The position numbers and the translations under genes are program-made. From positions 1 to 64,000 of the forward strand of contig DEZB01000035.1 in NCBI GenBank assembly GCA_002364735.1: a stretch of DNA of 64,000 nucleotides, given 5' to 3'. The notes under the pieces are model-generated. The model saw nothing but the letters and a program-made list of their open reading frames with translations, was not told where the DNA came from and ran no database searches. The stretch comes from Bacteroidales bacterium UBA3143. Lineage in GTDB: Bacteria; Bacteroidota; Bacteroidia; Bacteroidales; Dysgonomonadaceae. How positions within the stretch are numbered: the first letter of the stretch is position 1; each line of letters opens with the position of its first letter. Of this stretch, positions 36,561 through 45,759 are shown piece by piece.

Positions 36561-37991
36561 CTAAAACACTAATAACTGCAACATATAAATGCCAGCTCCA
36601 CACAAGTATCCTACCAATGCTAAAAGAGAAATCCGTTTCAGATACCAAACAAATGTAATTCGTTCAATCCCCATTAATATTACGCCGGCGGCAGACCCAA
36701 TCAGTAAAATGCTTCCGCCCGTTCCAACACAATAGGCAATAAAATGCCAAAAATTACCATCCACTACAAAGTTTTGCATGTATTCTGGATTCGCAACAGT
36801 AGCAAGCAAGGATTCATTAACCAACGGATACATTCCCATAGCTGCGGCTAATAGTGGAACATTATCAAAAAGAGATGACAGAACTCCTATTGAAATAGAT
36901 TGGGCATAAATATTGGGTAGATGTGTTGTCATAAACCCAGATAGACTCATTAATATACCTGCATTTGCAAGTGCATCAACAGCTAATAGAATACCAAGAA
37001 AAAACATTAATGTAGATATGTCTAACCGTTGAAAGATGCGTGAAACTCTGACCTTTATTGTTTCGCTCATGTACTTTTTGTGATTATACATTATTTCTGT
37101 ATAAATCCACAGAATACTTACTCCCAAAAGTACTCCTACAAAGGGGGGTAATCCTGTAACTGCTTTGAAGACGGGAGCAAGAATAAGTATTGAAATTCCT
37201 GAAACAAAAACGATGAAACGATTCAGAGGGGTTAAGTAATAATTCAATGAATTTGAATCTTCCATATAGTTTTCATTGGGGCTTGTTGGAAGTTTACCTT
37301 TTAGCCAGTATTGTGCAATAAACAATGGTACAAGTAGCGATACAAGGCTTGGTAAAAAAATGCTTTTAATAATAGAAATACTTGTTATATTACCTTTTAC
37401 CCATAACATTATTGTGGTAATATCACCAATAGGTGACCACGCACCTCCGCTATTAGCTGCTAACACGATCATGCTACAAAAAATCCAACGTTCTCTTGTA
37501 TCATTCACAATCTTCCTTATGAGCATTACCATCACAATAGTTGTTGTTAGATTGTCAAGAACAGCAGACAAAAAGAAGGTAATTAATGCAACCAACCACA
37601 GTAGTTTTCTACGCTTGCGTGTTACAATCCAGTTGGTAATGAAATTGAAGCCTCCGTGCACATCAATTACTTCCACAACAGTCATGGCACCAATGAGAAA
37701 AAGCAATGTCTCAGAAATATCTCCTATGGCTTCTAATAATTGATGATTCACCACAAAGCTTCGTACCTGCTCCTTAAAAGGTAGTTGTTTTAAAGTATCG
37801 TTGTGATACAAGAAATCTGTAAAATTTTCAGAAGAAACAGAGTGAACAATTGATGGCGCTAAATAAATATACACTACCCACAATAGCATCCCAATAAAAA
37901 GTGCAATGCTTGCTTTATTAATTTTTATTGTGTGCTCCATGGCTATGGATATGTAGCCCAAAAGGAACACAACAATCATAAAATAAATCAT
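36561..37991 (-). CDS. nhaD: NhaD-type sodium/proton antiporter
   Basis: This 476-residue inner-membrane antiporter of the NhaD/ion transporter superfamily exchanges Na+ or Li+ for H+. About twelve membrane helices are seen, with family blocks such as FFLSAVLDNLTTTIVMVMLI, where DNLTT carries the ion-binding Asp and Thr. LAANSGGAWSPIGDITTIMLW and SSLFDNVPLLAAAMGMYP form the second set. A loop with HNDTLKQLPF lies near residues 67-76. Members are frequent in marine and alkaline-tolerant bacteria and would link sodium homeostasis to pH. Divergent from the trp operon. Confidence 0.93.
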   Translation of the reverse strand: MIYFMIVVFLLGYISIAMEHTIKINKASIALFIGMLLWVVYIYLAPSIVHSVSSENFTDFLYHNDTLKQLPFKEQVRSFVVNHQLLEAIGDISETLLFLIGAMTVVEVIDVHGGFNFITNWIVTRKRRKLLWLVALITFFLSAVLDNLTTTIVMVMLIRKIVNDTRERWIFCSMIVLAANSGGAWSPIGDITTIMLWVKGNITSISIIKSIFLPSLVSLLVPLFIAQYWLKGKLPTSPNENYMEDSNSLNYYLTPLNRFIVFVSGISILILAPVFKAVTGLPPFVGVLLGVSILWIYTEIMYNHKKYMSETIKVRVSRIFQRLDISTLMFFLGILLAVDALANAGILMSLSGFMTTHLPNIYAQSISIGVLSSLFDNVPLLAAAMGMYPLVNESLLATVANPEYMQNFVVDGNFWHFIAYCVGTGGSILLIGSAAGVILMGIERITFVWYLKRISLLALVGYLCGAGIYMLQLLVF

Positions 37992-38121
37992 ACCTAAAAA
38001 TCTTTTTATTTGACCGCAAAGGTAGAAAAGATACTCCTAAATAGTGAAGATGAGAATTATAATTCTCATTTATTTTACAAATAATAGGATAAGGCTTGAA
38101 AAGTTAAATTTCAAAATACAC

Positions 38122-38152
38122 TTGCATATAATCATTTATTGATTTATTTTTG
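38122..38152 (+). promoter_or_regulatory. trp operon promoter
   Basis: TTG at 38122-38124, 20 bases, then TATTTTTG at 38145-38152, a full consensus match. Transcription should start around 38158-38162, just before the leader peptide start at 38165, leaving a nearly leaderless peptide frame. Confidence 0.7.
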
Positions 38153-38164
38153 CAACAATATATA

Positions 38165-38230
38165 ATGAAAATGAACATAATTCTTTCAAATAACAATTGG
38201 TGGCGCATCTTACAACTCAATCAGTCGTAA
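38165..38230 (+). CDS. trpL: trp operon leader peptide with tandem Trp codons
   Basis: This short frame (21 codons plus TAA) lies between the trp promoter and a terminator hairpin. Its middle reads Asn-Asn-Asn-Trp-Trp-Arg, with adjacent TGG codons at 38198-38203. Tryptophan is rare, so two in a row inside a 21-residue peptide in this exact position are strong evidence of a ribosome-sensing leader. When charged tRNA-Trp is scarce the ribosome should pause here and change the RNA fold downstream. A second in-frame ATG lies two codons in (38171). Too short for standard gene callers. Confidence 0.82.
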   Translation: MKMNIILSNNNWWRILQLNQS

Positions 38231-38278
38231 GGAAGCCAGCTATATGGATATATAAGAAATATATAAAACAAACATATT

Positions 38279-38309
38279 AAAGCCTGTCGCACCTGCGATA
38301 GGCTTTTTT
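38279..38309 (+). terminator. trp attenuator hairpin
   Basis: AAAGCCTGTCGC (38279-38290), loop ACCT, then GCGATAGGCTTTTTT (38295-38309). The 12-bp stem has one G-U pair and is followed by six T residues, 29 bp before trpB. It lies 48 bp after the leader-peptide stop. I could not find a convincing competing anti-terminator segment by eye, though AAGCC at 38233-38237 repeats part of the left arm and could pair with its right arm. Confidence 0.82.
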
Positions 38310-38338
38310 CATTTTTAAAAACAATCAACATCAATATT

Positions 38339-39523
38339 ATGACAAGTTATTTAGTGAACAAATCGGGCTTTTATGGTAATTATGGAGGAGCGTACATCCC
38401 CGAGATTTTGCATCGTTGCGTTAATGAATTGCAGCATGAATATCTGAACATATTGGAGAACGAATCATTTAAAAAAGATTTTGATCAATTACTTAGAGAC
38501 TATGTTGGTCGTCCTTCACCTCTATATCTTTCTCGTTTATTGTCAAAGAAGCATAACTGTAAAATATACCTCAAGCGGGAAGATTTGAATCATACAGGTG
38601 CTCACAAAATTAACAACACCATCGGGCAAATACTCATTGCACAACGAATGAGCAAGACTCGTATCATTGCAGAAACTGGTGCAGGTCAACATGGTGTTGC
38701 CACTGCTACTGTTTGTGCTCTGATGCAAATGGAGTGCATTGTATATATGGGCAAGGTTGACGTAGAGCGCCAGGCAGTCAATGTGCAAAAGATGGAAATG
38801 CTGGGTGCAACTGTTATACCAGTTACATCAGGCAGTATGACCCTAAAAGATGCAACCAATGAAGCCATTCGTGACTGGTGTTCACATCCCACAGATACAC
38901 ATTATATAATAGGTTCAACTGTTGGACCACATCCATATCCTGACTTAGTTGCAAGATTGCAATCTGTGATTAGTGAGGAGATAAAAAAACAGTTGTTGGA
39001 AAAGGAACAACGCGATGCACCCGATTACCTTGTGGCTTGTGTGGGAGGTGGTAGCAATGCAGCTGGCACAATCTATCATTTTTTAGACAGCGATTCTGTA
39101 AAGATAGTGCTTGCAGAAGCGGGTGGAATGGGTGTTGACAGTGGAGAATCGGCAGCCACTATACAACTTGGTAAAATGGGAATAATCCATGGTTGCAAAA
39201 CATTGTTGATGCAAACTGAAGATGGACAAATTGTAGAACCCTATTCCATTTCAGCTGGTTTGGACTATCCTGGCATTGGGCCCATTCATGCAAACTTGGC
39301 TGACACTAAGCGTGCAACAATATTGTCAGTTAACGATAAAGAGGCTCTGCAAGCAGCATATGACTTGACCCGAAACGAAGGCATTATTCCAGCATTAGAA
39401 TCAGCTCATGCTTTGGCGGCTCTCGATAAAATAGATTTCAAAGAATCGGATATTGTTGTTGTCACGCTCTCAGGTCGTGGCGACAAGGACTTGACAACTT
39501 ATTTTCAAAACAACAATTACTAA
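38339..39523 (+). CDS. trpB: Tryptophan synthase beta subunit
   Basis: This 394-residue PLP enzyme joins indole with serine to make tryptophan, in complex with TrpA. The PLP lysine is Lys90 in HTGAHKINN. The phosphate-binding CVGGGSNAAG is near 232-241, and GLDYPGIGP and the C-terminal SGRGDKD are present. It is the canonical TrpB1 length. It is first in the operon, behind the leader peptide and attenuator; trpB-first order is characteristic of this phylum. Confidence 0.97.
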   Translation: MTSYLVNKSGFYGNYGGAYIPEILHRCVNELQHEYLNILENESFKKDFDQLLRDYVGRPSPLYLSRLLSKKHNCKIYLKREDLNHTGAHKINNTIGQILIAQRMSKTRIIAETGAGQHGVATATVCALMQMECIVYMGKVDVERQAVNVQKMEMLGATVIPVTSGSMTLKDATNEAIRDWCSHPTDTHYIIGSTVGPHPYPDLVARLQSVISEEIKKQLLEKEQRDAPDYLVACVGGGSNAAGTIYHFLDSDSVKIVLAEAGGMGVDSGESAATIQLGKMGIIHGCKTLLMQTEDGQIVEPYSISAGLDYPGIGPIHANLADTKRATILSVNDKEALQAAYDLTRNEGIIPALESAHALAALDKIDFKESDIVVVTLSGRGDKDLTTYFQNNNY

Positions 39524-39560
39524 TTGAGCTAAATCATCCATCCATAAATAAATAAAGCTT

Positions 39561-40967
39561 ATGACTTACAAATACACGACCCACACAAAGAAAATTCTTG
39601 GCGATCTGCACACCCCTGTAAGTATTTACTTGAAAGTAAGAGACGAGTTTCCCCAATCAGCATTACTGGAGAGTTCTGATTACCATTCAAAAGAGAACAG
39701 TACATCTTTCATTGGTCTGCAGCCAATTGCTCATATCGATATCAATAGGGGTGAATGTGTCCAAAGTTTTCCCAACAGCATAAAAAAGAAAGAAACTCTA
39801 TCAAGCACATACTCCATATCTGATGCGATGACCAATTTTATTTCACATTTCAACATAAAAGGCGAGTTGTCAAATAAATGTGGACTGTTTGGATATACCA
39901 CTTTCAATTGTGTGAAATATACTGACGATATCTGCATTAAGGAGAGCAAAGAGGAGTCAAACGATGCACCCGATTTAAAATATATTCTCTATAAATACTT
40001 ATTGGTTTTTAATCATTTCAGAGATGAAATAACGCTAATCGAATTGCTTGCCGATGGAGAAGAAAGTCGATTGCCTGAGTTAGAATCTTTGATTTATGCC
40101 CGCAATTTTGCTAACTATAATTTTTTCGCTGAAGGCGAGGAAACAAGCACTATATCTGATGAAGAATATAAACAATACGTACGAACAGGCATCGCCCATT
40201 GTCGCCGAGGCAATGTATTTCAAATAGTCCTTTCGCGCCGATTTGTACAACGATTCTCAGGTGATGATTTTAAAGTATATCGTGCGTTGCGTTCCATCAA
40301 TCCATCGCCCTATCTGTTCTACTTCGACTTTGGTGGATACCGTATATTTGGATCGTCGCCTGAAACGCATTGTAAAATAGAAGACGACTACATAAGCATT
40401 GACCCGATTGCTGGTACTGCGAAGCGCACAGGAAACATAAAGGAAGACAAAGAGGCCACGGAATCTTTGTTGAAGGATCCAAAAGAAAATGCTGAGCATG
40501 TGATGTTGGTAGATTTGGCTCGAAATGATTTGAGTAGAAATGCCTCAAATGTGAAGGTTGAGTTTTATAAAGAACCTCAATACTTTTCGCATGTAATCCA
40601 TCTCACTTCACGCGTTAGCGGACAATTGGAAGAAAAAAGCAACTCGATGAAAGCCTTTTTCGATACATTTCCGGCAGGAACCTTATCGGGTGCACCAAAA
40701 GTTCGTGCTATGCAATTAATTTCAGAGATTGAGGAGCACAATCGAGGAGCGTATGGGGGTTGTATTGGTTTTGTGGGTTTGAATGGAGATATCAATCAAG
40801 CAATCACTATTCGCACTTTTGTGAGTCGTAACAATGAACTGTGGTATCAAGCTGGGGCTGGAGTTGTTGCTTTGAGTAATGATGAAAGCGAACTGCAGGA
40901 GGTAAACAATAAGCTGGGTGCATTAAAAAGAGCAATTGATTTGGCAGCATCATTACACAATGTTTAA
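39561..40967 (+). CDS. trpE: Anthranilate synthase component I
   Basis: This 468-residue chorismate-using subunit forms anthranilate with ammonia from TrpG. The feedback-binding ALLESSDYHSKE motif near residues 34-45 retains the LLES signature, implying tryptophan inhibition. The catalytic C-terminal half shows IDPIAGTAKRTGN, DLARNDL, FPAGTLSGAPKVRAM and YGGCIGFVG. It is separated from trpB by 37 bp and from trpG by 12 bp. The LLES motif and the trp context separate it from para-aminobenzoate synthase. Confidence 0.96.
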   Translation: MTYKYTTHTKKILGDLHTPVSIYLKVRDEFPQSALLESSDYHSKENSTSFIGLQPIAHIDINRGECVQSFPNSIKKKETLSSTYSISDAMTNFISHFNIKGELSNKCGLFGYTTFNCVKYTDDICIKESKEESNDAPDLKYILYKYLLVFNHFRDEITLIELLADGEESRLPELESLIYARNFANYNFFAEGEETSTISDEEYKQYVRTGIAHCRRGNVFQIVLSRRFVQRFSGDDFKVYRALRSINPSPYLFYFDFGGYRIFGSSPETHCKIEDDYISIDPIAGTAKRTGNIKEDKEATESLLKDPKENAEHVMLVDLARNDLSRNASNVKVEFYKEPQYFSHVIHLTSRVSGQLEEKSNSMKAFFDTFPAGTLSGAPKVRAMQLISEIEEHNRGAYGGCIGFVGLNGDINQAITIRTFVSRNNELWYQAGAGVVALSNDESELQEVNNKLGALKRAIDLAASLHNV

Positions 40968-40979
40968 ATAATATACGCT

Positions 40980-41552
40980 ATGAAGATATTGATATTCGAT
41001 AACTACGACTCTTTCACTTATAATCTGGTTCACAGTGTGAAATCACTTGGATACAATGATATTACTATTGTAAGAAATGACAAAATAGCACTACGTGATG
41101 TGCAGAAATTTGATAAAATAATCCTATCGCCTGGTCCTGGCATTCCTGAGGAAGCAGGATTGCTGTTGCCTTTAATAGAACAATATGCCAAAACAAAAAG
41201 TATTTTGGGTGTATGTTTAGGGCATCAAGCCATTGGGTTGGCTTTTGGTGCAAAACTCGTAAACACACCTTTGGTGCATCATGGAGTTCAAACACCTATA
41301 CAAATAATTGAATCGAATTATATTTTCAATAACATCCCTACAGAAATAGAGGTTGGACGTTATCATTCGTGGATTGTTTCAGATAAAGATTTTCCGAATG
41401 AGTTGTCAGTTACTGCTGAAGACGAAGCAAAAGAAGTAATGGCATTAAAGCACAATACTTTTGATTTGCATGGCGTACAGTTTCATCCAGAATCGATTTT
41501 AACCCCATGGGGAGAACAAATAATAAAAAACTTTCTTGAAAATAATTTATAA
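40980..41552 (+). CDS. trpG: Anthranilate synthase component II (glutamine amidotransferase)
   Basis: This 190-residue class I amidotransferase releases ammonia from glutamine for TrpE. The triad is visible: Cys in GVCLGHQAIG (about 78-87), and His/Glu in VQFHPESILTP near the C-terminus. The oxyanion block SPGPGIPEEAG is near 51-61. It is a free-standing subunit, not fused to TrpD as in enterobacteria. A TrpG of this type could also serve para-aminobenzoate synthesis; no pab genes are in the window. Confidence 0.95.
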   Translation: MKILIFDNYDSFTYNLVHSVKSLGYNDITIVRNDKIALRDVQKFDKIILSPGPGIPEEAGLLLPLIEQYAKTKSILGVCLGHQAIGLAFGAKLVNTPLVHHGVQTPIQIIESNYIFNNIPTEIEVGRYHSWIVSDKDFPNELSVTAEDEAKEVMALKHNTFDLHGVQFHPESILTPWGEQIIKNFLENNL

Positions 41553-41617
41553 GTTCAAAAGATAAAGAAAGCAAACACTGAACTTGCGTCAGCTAACAAA
41601 AATAACAATATACAAAT

Positions 41618-42613
41618 ATGAAACATATCCTCTTAAAACTATTAGACTACCACTATCTCTCGCGTGAAGAGTCTCGTGAACTGCTTACTGCCATTGTGAG
41701 TGGCGATGTGCCCGAAACACAATTGTCTTCCATTATCACCATCTTTCTGATGCGTAGCATATCGGTAGATGAGGTGTTGGGGTTTCGCGAAGCTCTCATG
41801 GAAATGCGTCTCTTCATTGATTTATCAGACTACAAAGCTATAGACATTGTAGGAACAGGCGGAGATGGCAAAAATACATTTAATATTTCTACTGCGGCCA
41901 GTTTTGTTGTAGCTGGAGCTGGCTATCCGGTGGTGAAACATGGCAACTATGGAGCAACATCTGTGAGTGGGTCAAGTAATGCTATGGAAAGGCAGGGTGT
42001 GAAGTTCACAACCAACAAAGATGTACTTCGTAAAAGTCTAGATGAGGCAAGTATTGCTTATTTACACGCACCACTATTTAGTCCTGCTCTAAAAGCAGTT
42101 GCACCCACTCGCAAAAGCTTGAGCGTTCGTACATTCTTCAATGTGCTGGGCCCTTTGGTAAATCCTGTTGAACCCGAATATCAATTGTTGGGCGTGTACA
42201 ATCTTTCGCTATCGCGTTTGTATCGCTACATATATCAGGCCAACAAAAAGAAATTCAGTATTGTGCATAGCATGGACGGATACGACGAAATCTCCTTGAC
42301 TGGTGATTTCAAAGTAATCTCCAATTATGGCGAACATCTATATCAGCCTGAGGAGTTAGGTTTGGGTAAAATAAAAGAAGAGGATATTTACGGAGGAGAG
42401 TCGATAGAGGAAGCAGTTTTTATCTTTAATAATGTATTAAAAGGCAATGCTACTATTGCACAAACCAATGTAGTAATTGCGAATGCTGCTTTTGCCATAC
42501 AATTGATTGAATACACCAAATCCATCGAAGAATGCATTGCCATTGCCAAGGGATCAATTGAATCTAAAGGAGCATTGCGAAGTTTGAACAAGTTTATTGA
42601 AATAAACAGTTGA
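41618..42613 (+). CDS. trpD: Anthranilate phosphoribosyltransferase
   Basis: This 331-residue enzyme transfers phosphoribosyl from PRPP to anthranilate. The PRPP loop VGTGGDGKNTFNIST is at about 80-94, followed by KHGNYGATSVSGSSNAM and, later, RTFFNVLGPLVNP. The helical N-terminal domain is intact. A 65-bp gap separates it from trpG and a 4-bp gap from trpC. Confidence 0.96.
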   Translation: MKHILLKLLDYHYLSREESRELLTAIVSGDVPETQLSSIITIFLMRSISVDEVLGFREALMEMRLFIDLSDYKAIDIVGTGGDGKNTFNISTAASFVVAGAGYPVVKHGNYGATSVSGSSNAMERQGVKFTTNKDVLRKSLDEASIAYLHAPLFSPALKAVAPTRKSLSVRTFFNVLGPLVNPVEPEYQLLGVYNLSLSRLYRYIYQANKKKFSIVHSMDGYDEISLTGDFKVISNYGEHLYQPEELGLGKIKEEDIYGGESIEEAVFIFNNVLKGNATIAQTNVVIANAAFAIQLIEYTKSIEECIAIAKGSIESKGALRSLNKFIEINS

Positions 42614-42617
42614 GAAA

Positions 42618-43406
42618 ATGAAAGACGTATTGAGCGAGATTATCGCACATAAAAAGATAGAAGTAGAGTGCCAAAAAAAACTACTTCCACTAAAAGAAGT
42701 TGAAAAGAGAATAAAAGAGAACTCCTATCAATCACTCTCTTTGAAATCTGCTTTGTTGGAATCATCGCATGGTATTATTGCGGAGTTTAAACGCAGATCT
42801 CCTTCCAAATTGTGGATTAACAAAGAAGCTGATGCATCGATAATTCCTTTAGAATATGAGAAGAATGGTGCAGCAGCATTGTCAATCCTCACCGATGAAA
42901 CTTATTTTGGTGGAACCATGACTGATTTGCAAAAAGCAATTGAGCTCACTTCCATCCCAGTATTGCGGAAAGAGTTTATTGTGGACGAATATCAACTATT
43001 GGAAGCCAAAATGTATGGTGCGCATGCTATATTGTTGATTGCAGCAGCACTCACTGTTGAAGAATGCAAACAATTTACACAAACTGCAAAAAGTTTAGGC
43101 TTGGAAGTGCTGCTGGAGCTACACGATGAAAGTGAAATAGCGTACATCTCCTCCCTGAACAATATGATTGGCATCAACAATCGCAACTTAGGTTCGTTTG
43201 AGACAACAGTTGAGAAATCATTTAAAATGATTGACTCCTTGCCCACCGAAGCAGTATTAATCTCAGAGAGTGGCATATCAGATCCACAAACAGTGTACGA
43301 ATTAAGGCAAGCAGGCTACAACGGATTCTTAATAGGCGAGAACTTTATGAAAACAGACAATCCTGGCGCATCACTCAAACTATTTATCAGCGGTATTCAT
43401 GAATAG
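42618..43406 (+). CDS. trpC: Indole-3-glycerol phosphate synthase
   Basis: This 262-residue TIM barrel closes the indole ring by decarboxylation. Catalytic and binding segments are AEFKRRSPSK (54-63), LRKEFIVDEYQ with the general acid Lys, LLELHDESE, GINNRNL and the phosphate-binding SESGISDP. It is a separate protein, not fused to TrpF, and overlaps trpF by 8 bp, which suggests coupled translation. Confidence 0.96.
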   Translation: MKDVLSEIIAHKKIEVECQKKLLPLKEVEKRIKENSYQSLSLKSALLESSHGIIAEFKRRSPSKLWINKEADASIIPLEYEKNGAAALSILTDETYFGGTMTDLQKAIELTSIPVLRKEFIVDEYQLLEAKMYGAHAILLIAAALTVEECKQFTQTAKSLGLEVLLELHDESEIAYISSLNNMIGINNRNLGSFETTVEKSFKMIDSLPTEAVLISESGISDPQTVYELRQAGYNGFLIGENFMKTDNPGASLKLFISGIHE

Positions 43407-44019
43407 AGATTCTTCAATAATAAAAGTGTGCGGTATGCGAGATGGTGAGAACATTCGAGCGGTAGATGCATTAGGTGTTGATTGGATGGGGTTTATATTT
43501 TACCCTCATTCTAAGCGATATGTTGGTCTGCGCCCTACATATCTACCTCAAAGAGCAAAAAGAGTAGGGGTGTTTGTTAACGAAAGCATCGAAACAATTT
43601 TAGAGAAAGTAACGTCCTATTATTTAGATATTGTACAGCTACATGGTGATGAGTCACCAAGTTTTTGCAAGATGTTGCGCCAACACAATGTTCGTGTAAT
43701 GAAAGCTTTTGGTGTTGCAGATTCTTTCCCTTCTGAAAAGATTGCAGTGTATGAAGACTGTTGCGATTACTTTCTTTTCGATACACAAACCTCCTCTTAT
43801 GGAGGTTCTGGACGGAAGTTCAATTGGGACATCTTAGAGAGCTATCAAGGTAACACCCCGTTCCTGCTGAGTGGCGGCATTGGGCCAAATGATGAGCAAG
43901 CTATTCAAGCCTTTTCACATCCGATGTGTATCGGTATAGATATTAATAGTCAATTTGAACTTTCGGCCGCAAACAAAGACATACAATCAATTGAACAATT
44001 TATAAAAGCATTTAAATAA
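43399..44019 (+). CDS. trpF: Phosphoribosylanthranilate isomerase
   Basis: This 206-residue TIM-barrel isomerase acts before TrpC. The catalytic Cys is in KVCGMRDGENI (9-19) and the catalytic Asp in LFDTQTSSYGGSGRKF. VQLHGDES and the C-terminal phosphate loop LSGGIGPND are also present. It overlaps trpC by 8 bases, and its last base is the first base of the trpA start (TAATG), so the three cistrons are tightly coupled. Confidence 0.95.
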   Translation: MNRDSSIIKVCGMRDGENIRAVDALGVDWMGFIFYPHSKRYVGLRPTYLPQRAKRVGVFVNESIETILEKVTSYYLDIVQLHGDESPSFCKMLRQHNVRVMKAFGVADSFPSEKIAVYEDCCDYFLFDTQTSSYGGSGRKFNWDILESYQGNTPFLLSGGIGPNDEQAIQAFSHPMCIGIDINSQFELSAANKDIQSIEQFIKAFK

Positions 44020-44792
44020 TGAACAGAATTGACAAGCTTTTCAAGCAAGAAAACAGCGGAATTTTATCAGTTTACTTCACAGCTGGTTTCCCCAATCTGA
44101 ATGATACAGTTCCCGTAATTCAATCGTTGGAGAAAAACGGAGTAAAACTGATTGAAATTGGTATTCCCTTTAGTGATCCTATGGCCGACGGCCCGGTCAT
44201 TCAAGCATCGGGCAGCAAAGCGTTGAAAAATGGCATGAACTTGAAATTACTTTTCAAACAATTATCCTCAGTTCGCGAATCAGTGCAAATACCATTGGTT
44301 TTGATGGGATACCTCAATCCCATTATGCAATTTGGTTTCGACCGATTTTGTGCTGAGGCCAAACGTTGTGGCATTGATGGGATTATTATTCCCGATCTGC
44401 CGTTTGAAGATTATCTTGAGAATTATAAATCAATAGCCGATGCACATGGTTTGCACATGAATATGCTCATTACGCCCGAAACATCCGAAAAGCGCATTCG
44501 CCTGATTGATAAACATACTGGAGGGTTCATTTATATGGTGTCAACGGCATCCGTCACGGGTGTTAAATCTGCTTTTGGAGATGAAAACATTGCCTATTTT
44601 CAAAGAGTAAATGCTATGAACTTGAAAAACCCACGGTTGATAGGGTTTGGCATTTCTAACAAAGTAACATTTGATGTTGCTTGTGATAATGCCTCAGGTG
44701 CCATCATTGGTAGCAAGTTTGTGAAGTTGTTGGAGAGTGAAGATACGATTGATGGGGCGGTGGAGCAGTTGATTAAGGCAATTAATAATTAA
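44019..44792 (+). CDS. trpA: Tryptophan synthase alpha subunit
   Basis: This 257-residue TIM barrel cleaves indole-3-glycerol phosphate and channels indole to TrpB. The catalytic Glu and Asp lie in LIEIGIPFSDPMADGP (about 45-60). YFTAGFPNLND precedes, and GIIIPDLPFEDY and FIYMVSTASVTG follow. Last gene of the seven-gene operon, followed at once by a long AT-rich hairpin. Confidence 0.96.
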   Translation: MNRIDKLFKQENSGILSVYFTAGFPNLNDTVPVIQSLEKNGVKLIEIGIPFSDPMADGPVIQASGSKALKNGMNLKLLFKQLSSVRESVQIPLVLMGYLNPIMQFGFDRFCAEAKRCGIDGIIIPDLPFEDYLENYKSIADAHGLHMNMLITPETSEKRIRLIDKHTGGFIYMVSTASVTGVKSAFGDENIAYFQRVNAMNLKNPRLIGFGISNKVTFDVACDNASGAIIGSKFVKLLESEDTIDGAVEQLIKAINN

Positions 44793-44870
44793 TTACGGAT
44801 TACGAATTGCGAGTTACGAGTTACAACCTGCAGTTAGTAACTCGTATATATAAATTCGTAATTCGTAATT
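44791..44870. repeat. Long imperfect hairpin of TTACGAATT-type repeats after trpA
   Basis: Short direct copies of AATTACGAATTACGA-like sequence form a left arm (44791-44824) and an inverted right arm (44836-44870). The stem is about 34 bp, imperfect, with an 11-base loop containing CCTGCAG. It sits between the convergent trpA and MliC-lipoprotein genes and could serve as a two-way terminator. A related fragment occurs at 34574-34600. Confidence 0.65.
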
Positions 44871-44877
44871 CTTTCTT

Positions 44878-45453
44878 TTACTCTTCGTTTTTAAATACAG
44901 TTACTCCGTCTTTTGTCAATTCAACGTTTTCCCCTTTTCCTCTTAATTCATAGTGGTCATTTTTGTACCAAATTCCCGATCCAGGAGTTTGTCCTTTTAA
45001 ATCAATTTGCTCACCACCATCTAAATAGACTTTTGCTTCATTAGTTGTGTTGTTAAAAGTCATATCAAGAGTTTGTCCTTCTTTATTTTTTATTGAAGCA
45101 GTTACAATTTCATCTTGGTGCGAAAAAACTAATTCTCCATTTTTTTTCAAATCCACATCATTACCTTTTCCTCTCAGCTCGTACTGGTCGTTTTTGTACC
45201 AAAACCCAGATGCAGATCTTTGCTCTTCCAGTTCAGCAGTTTCTCCGTTAAAGTTTATAGTTACTATTCCTTTGGTGTTGTTAAACGTCATTTCTAACTT
45301 CTGTCCATTTTCGTCTGTTGACGTAGTTGTTACAATGTCGTCACCCGTTGTTTCTATTGCTGGCGATGAGGCGTTCTGCTGTTTAGATGAACCCGTGCAA
45401 GAGGTTAGTAATAATGCTGTTAGAATTGCGATTGTCAAAATGTTTTTTGTCAT
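44878..45453 (-). CDS. Lipoprotein with two MliC-like lysozyme-inhibitor domains
   Basis: This 191-residue predicted lipoprotein starts at the ATG at 45453, giving a signal peptide with lipobox LLLTSC (Cys19). The longer frame lacks a plausible N-terminus. Two tandem homologous units follow (about 45-118 and 119-191). Each contains the MliC-type pattern MTFNNT, a short strand, then SGxWYKNDxYELRGKG. MliC/PliC proteins inhibit C-type lysozyme through the conserved Ser and Lys/Arg of this motif. A duplicated inhibitor is unusual. The family call rests on motif resemblance rather than a profile search. Confidence 0.65.
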   Translation of the reverse strand: MTKNILTIAILTALLLTSCTGSSKQQNASSPAIETTGDDIVTTTSTDENGQKLEMTFNNTKGIVTINFNGETAELEEQRSASGFWYKNDQYELRGKGNDVDLKKNGELVFSHQDEIVTASIKNKEGQTLDMTFNNTTNEAKVYLDGGEQIDLKGQTPGSGIWYKNDHYELRGKGENVELTKDGVTVFKNEE

Positions 45454-45759
45454 ATTATTCTTTTTATTATTGTTGTTATGGTTGATAAAGTCTACAAATG
45501 TATTATATCCATAATTAACAAACAATGCCCTTTGTATAAAGTTTAAATTCGCTTGAGAGGATTGCAATCAGTGTATTGCCTCTTTAGAGCAAAAGAGATA
45601 AATACTTTAAATATAAAATATATCTTTATGAAACCTCTTCAAGAAAGATTGACTTGTTTATTTGATTTTCCTAAATCACAGATAAATCCATTGTGAAGCG
45701 TTCTCTATGAAACATTTTCTTTCAAATTTTGTTTTATCTTTAATCAATCCCCTTATCAA

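Noticed and set aside
37276..37743. 155-codon plus-strand frame opposite nhaD
   Set aside because: It is the antisense of the NhaD membrane helices; its hydrophobic character is a by-product of the complementary codons.
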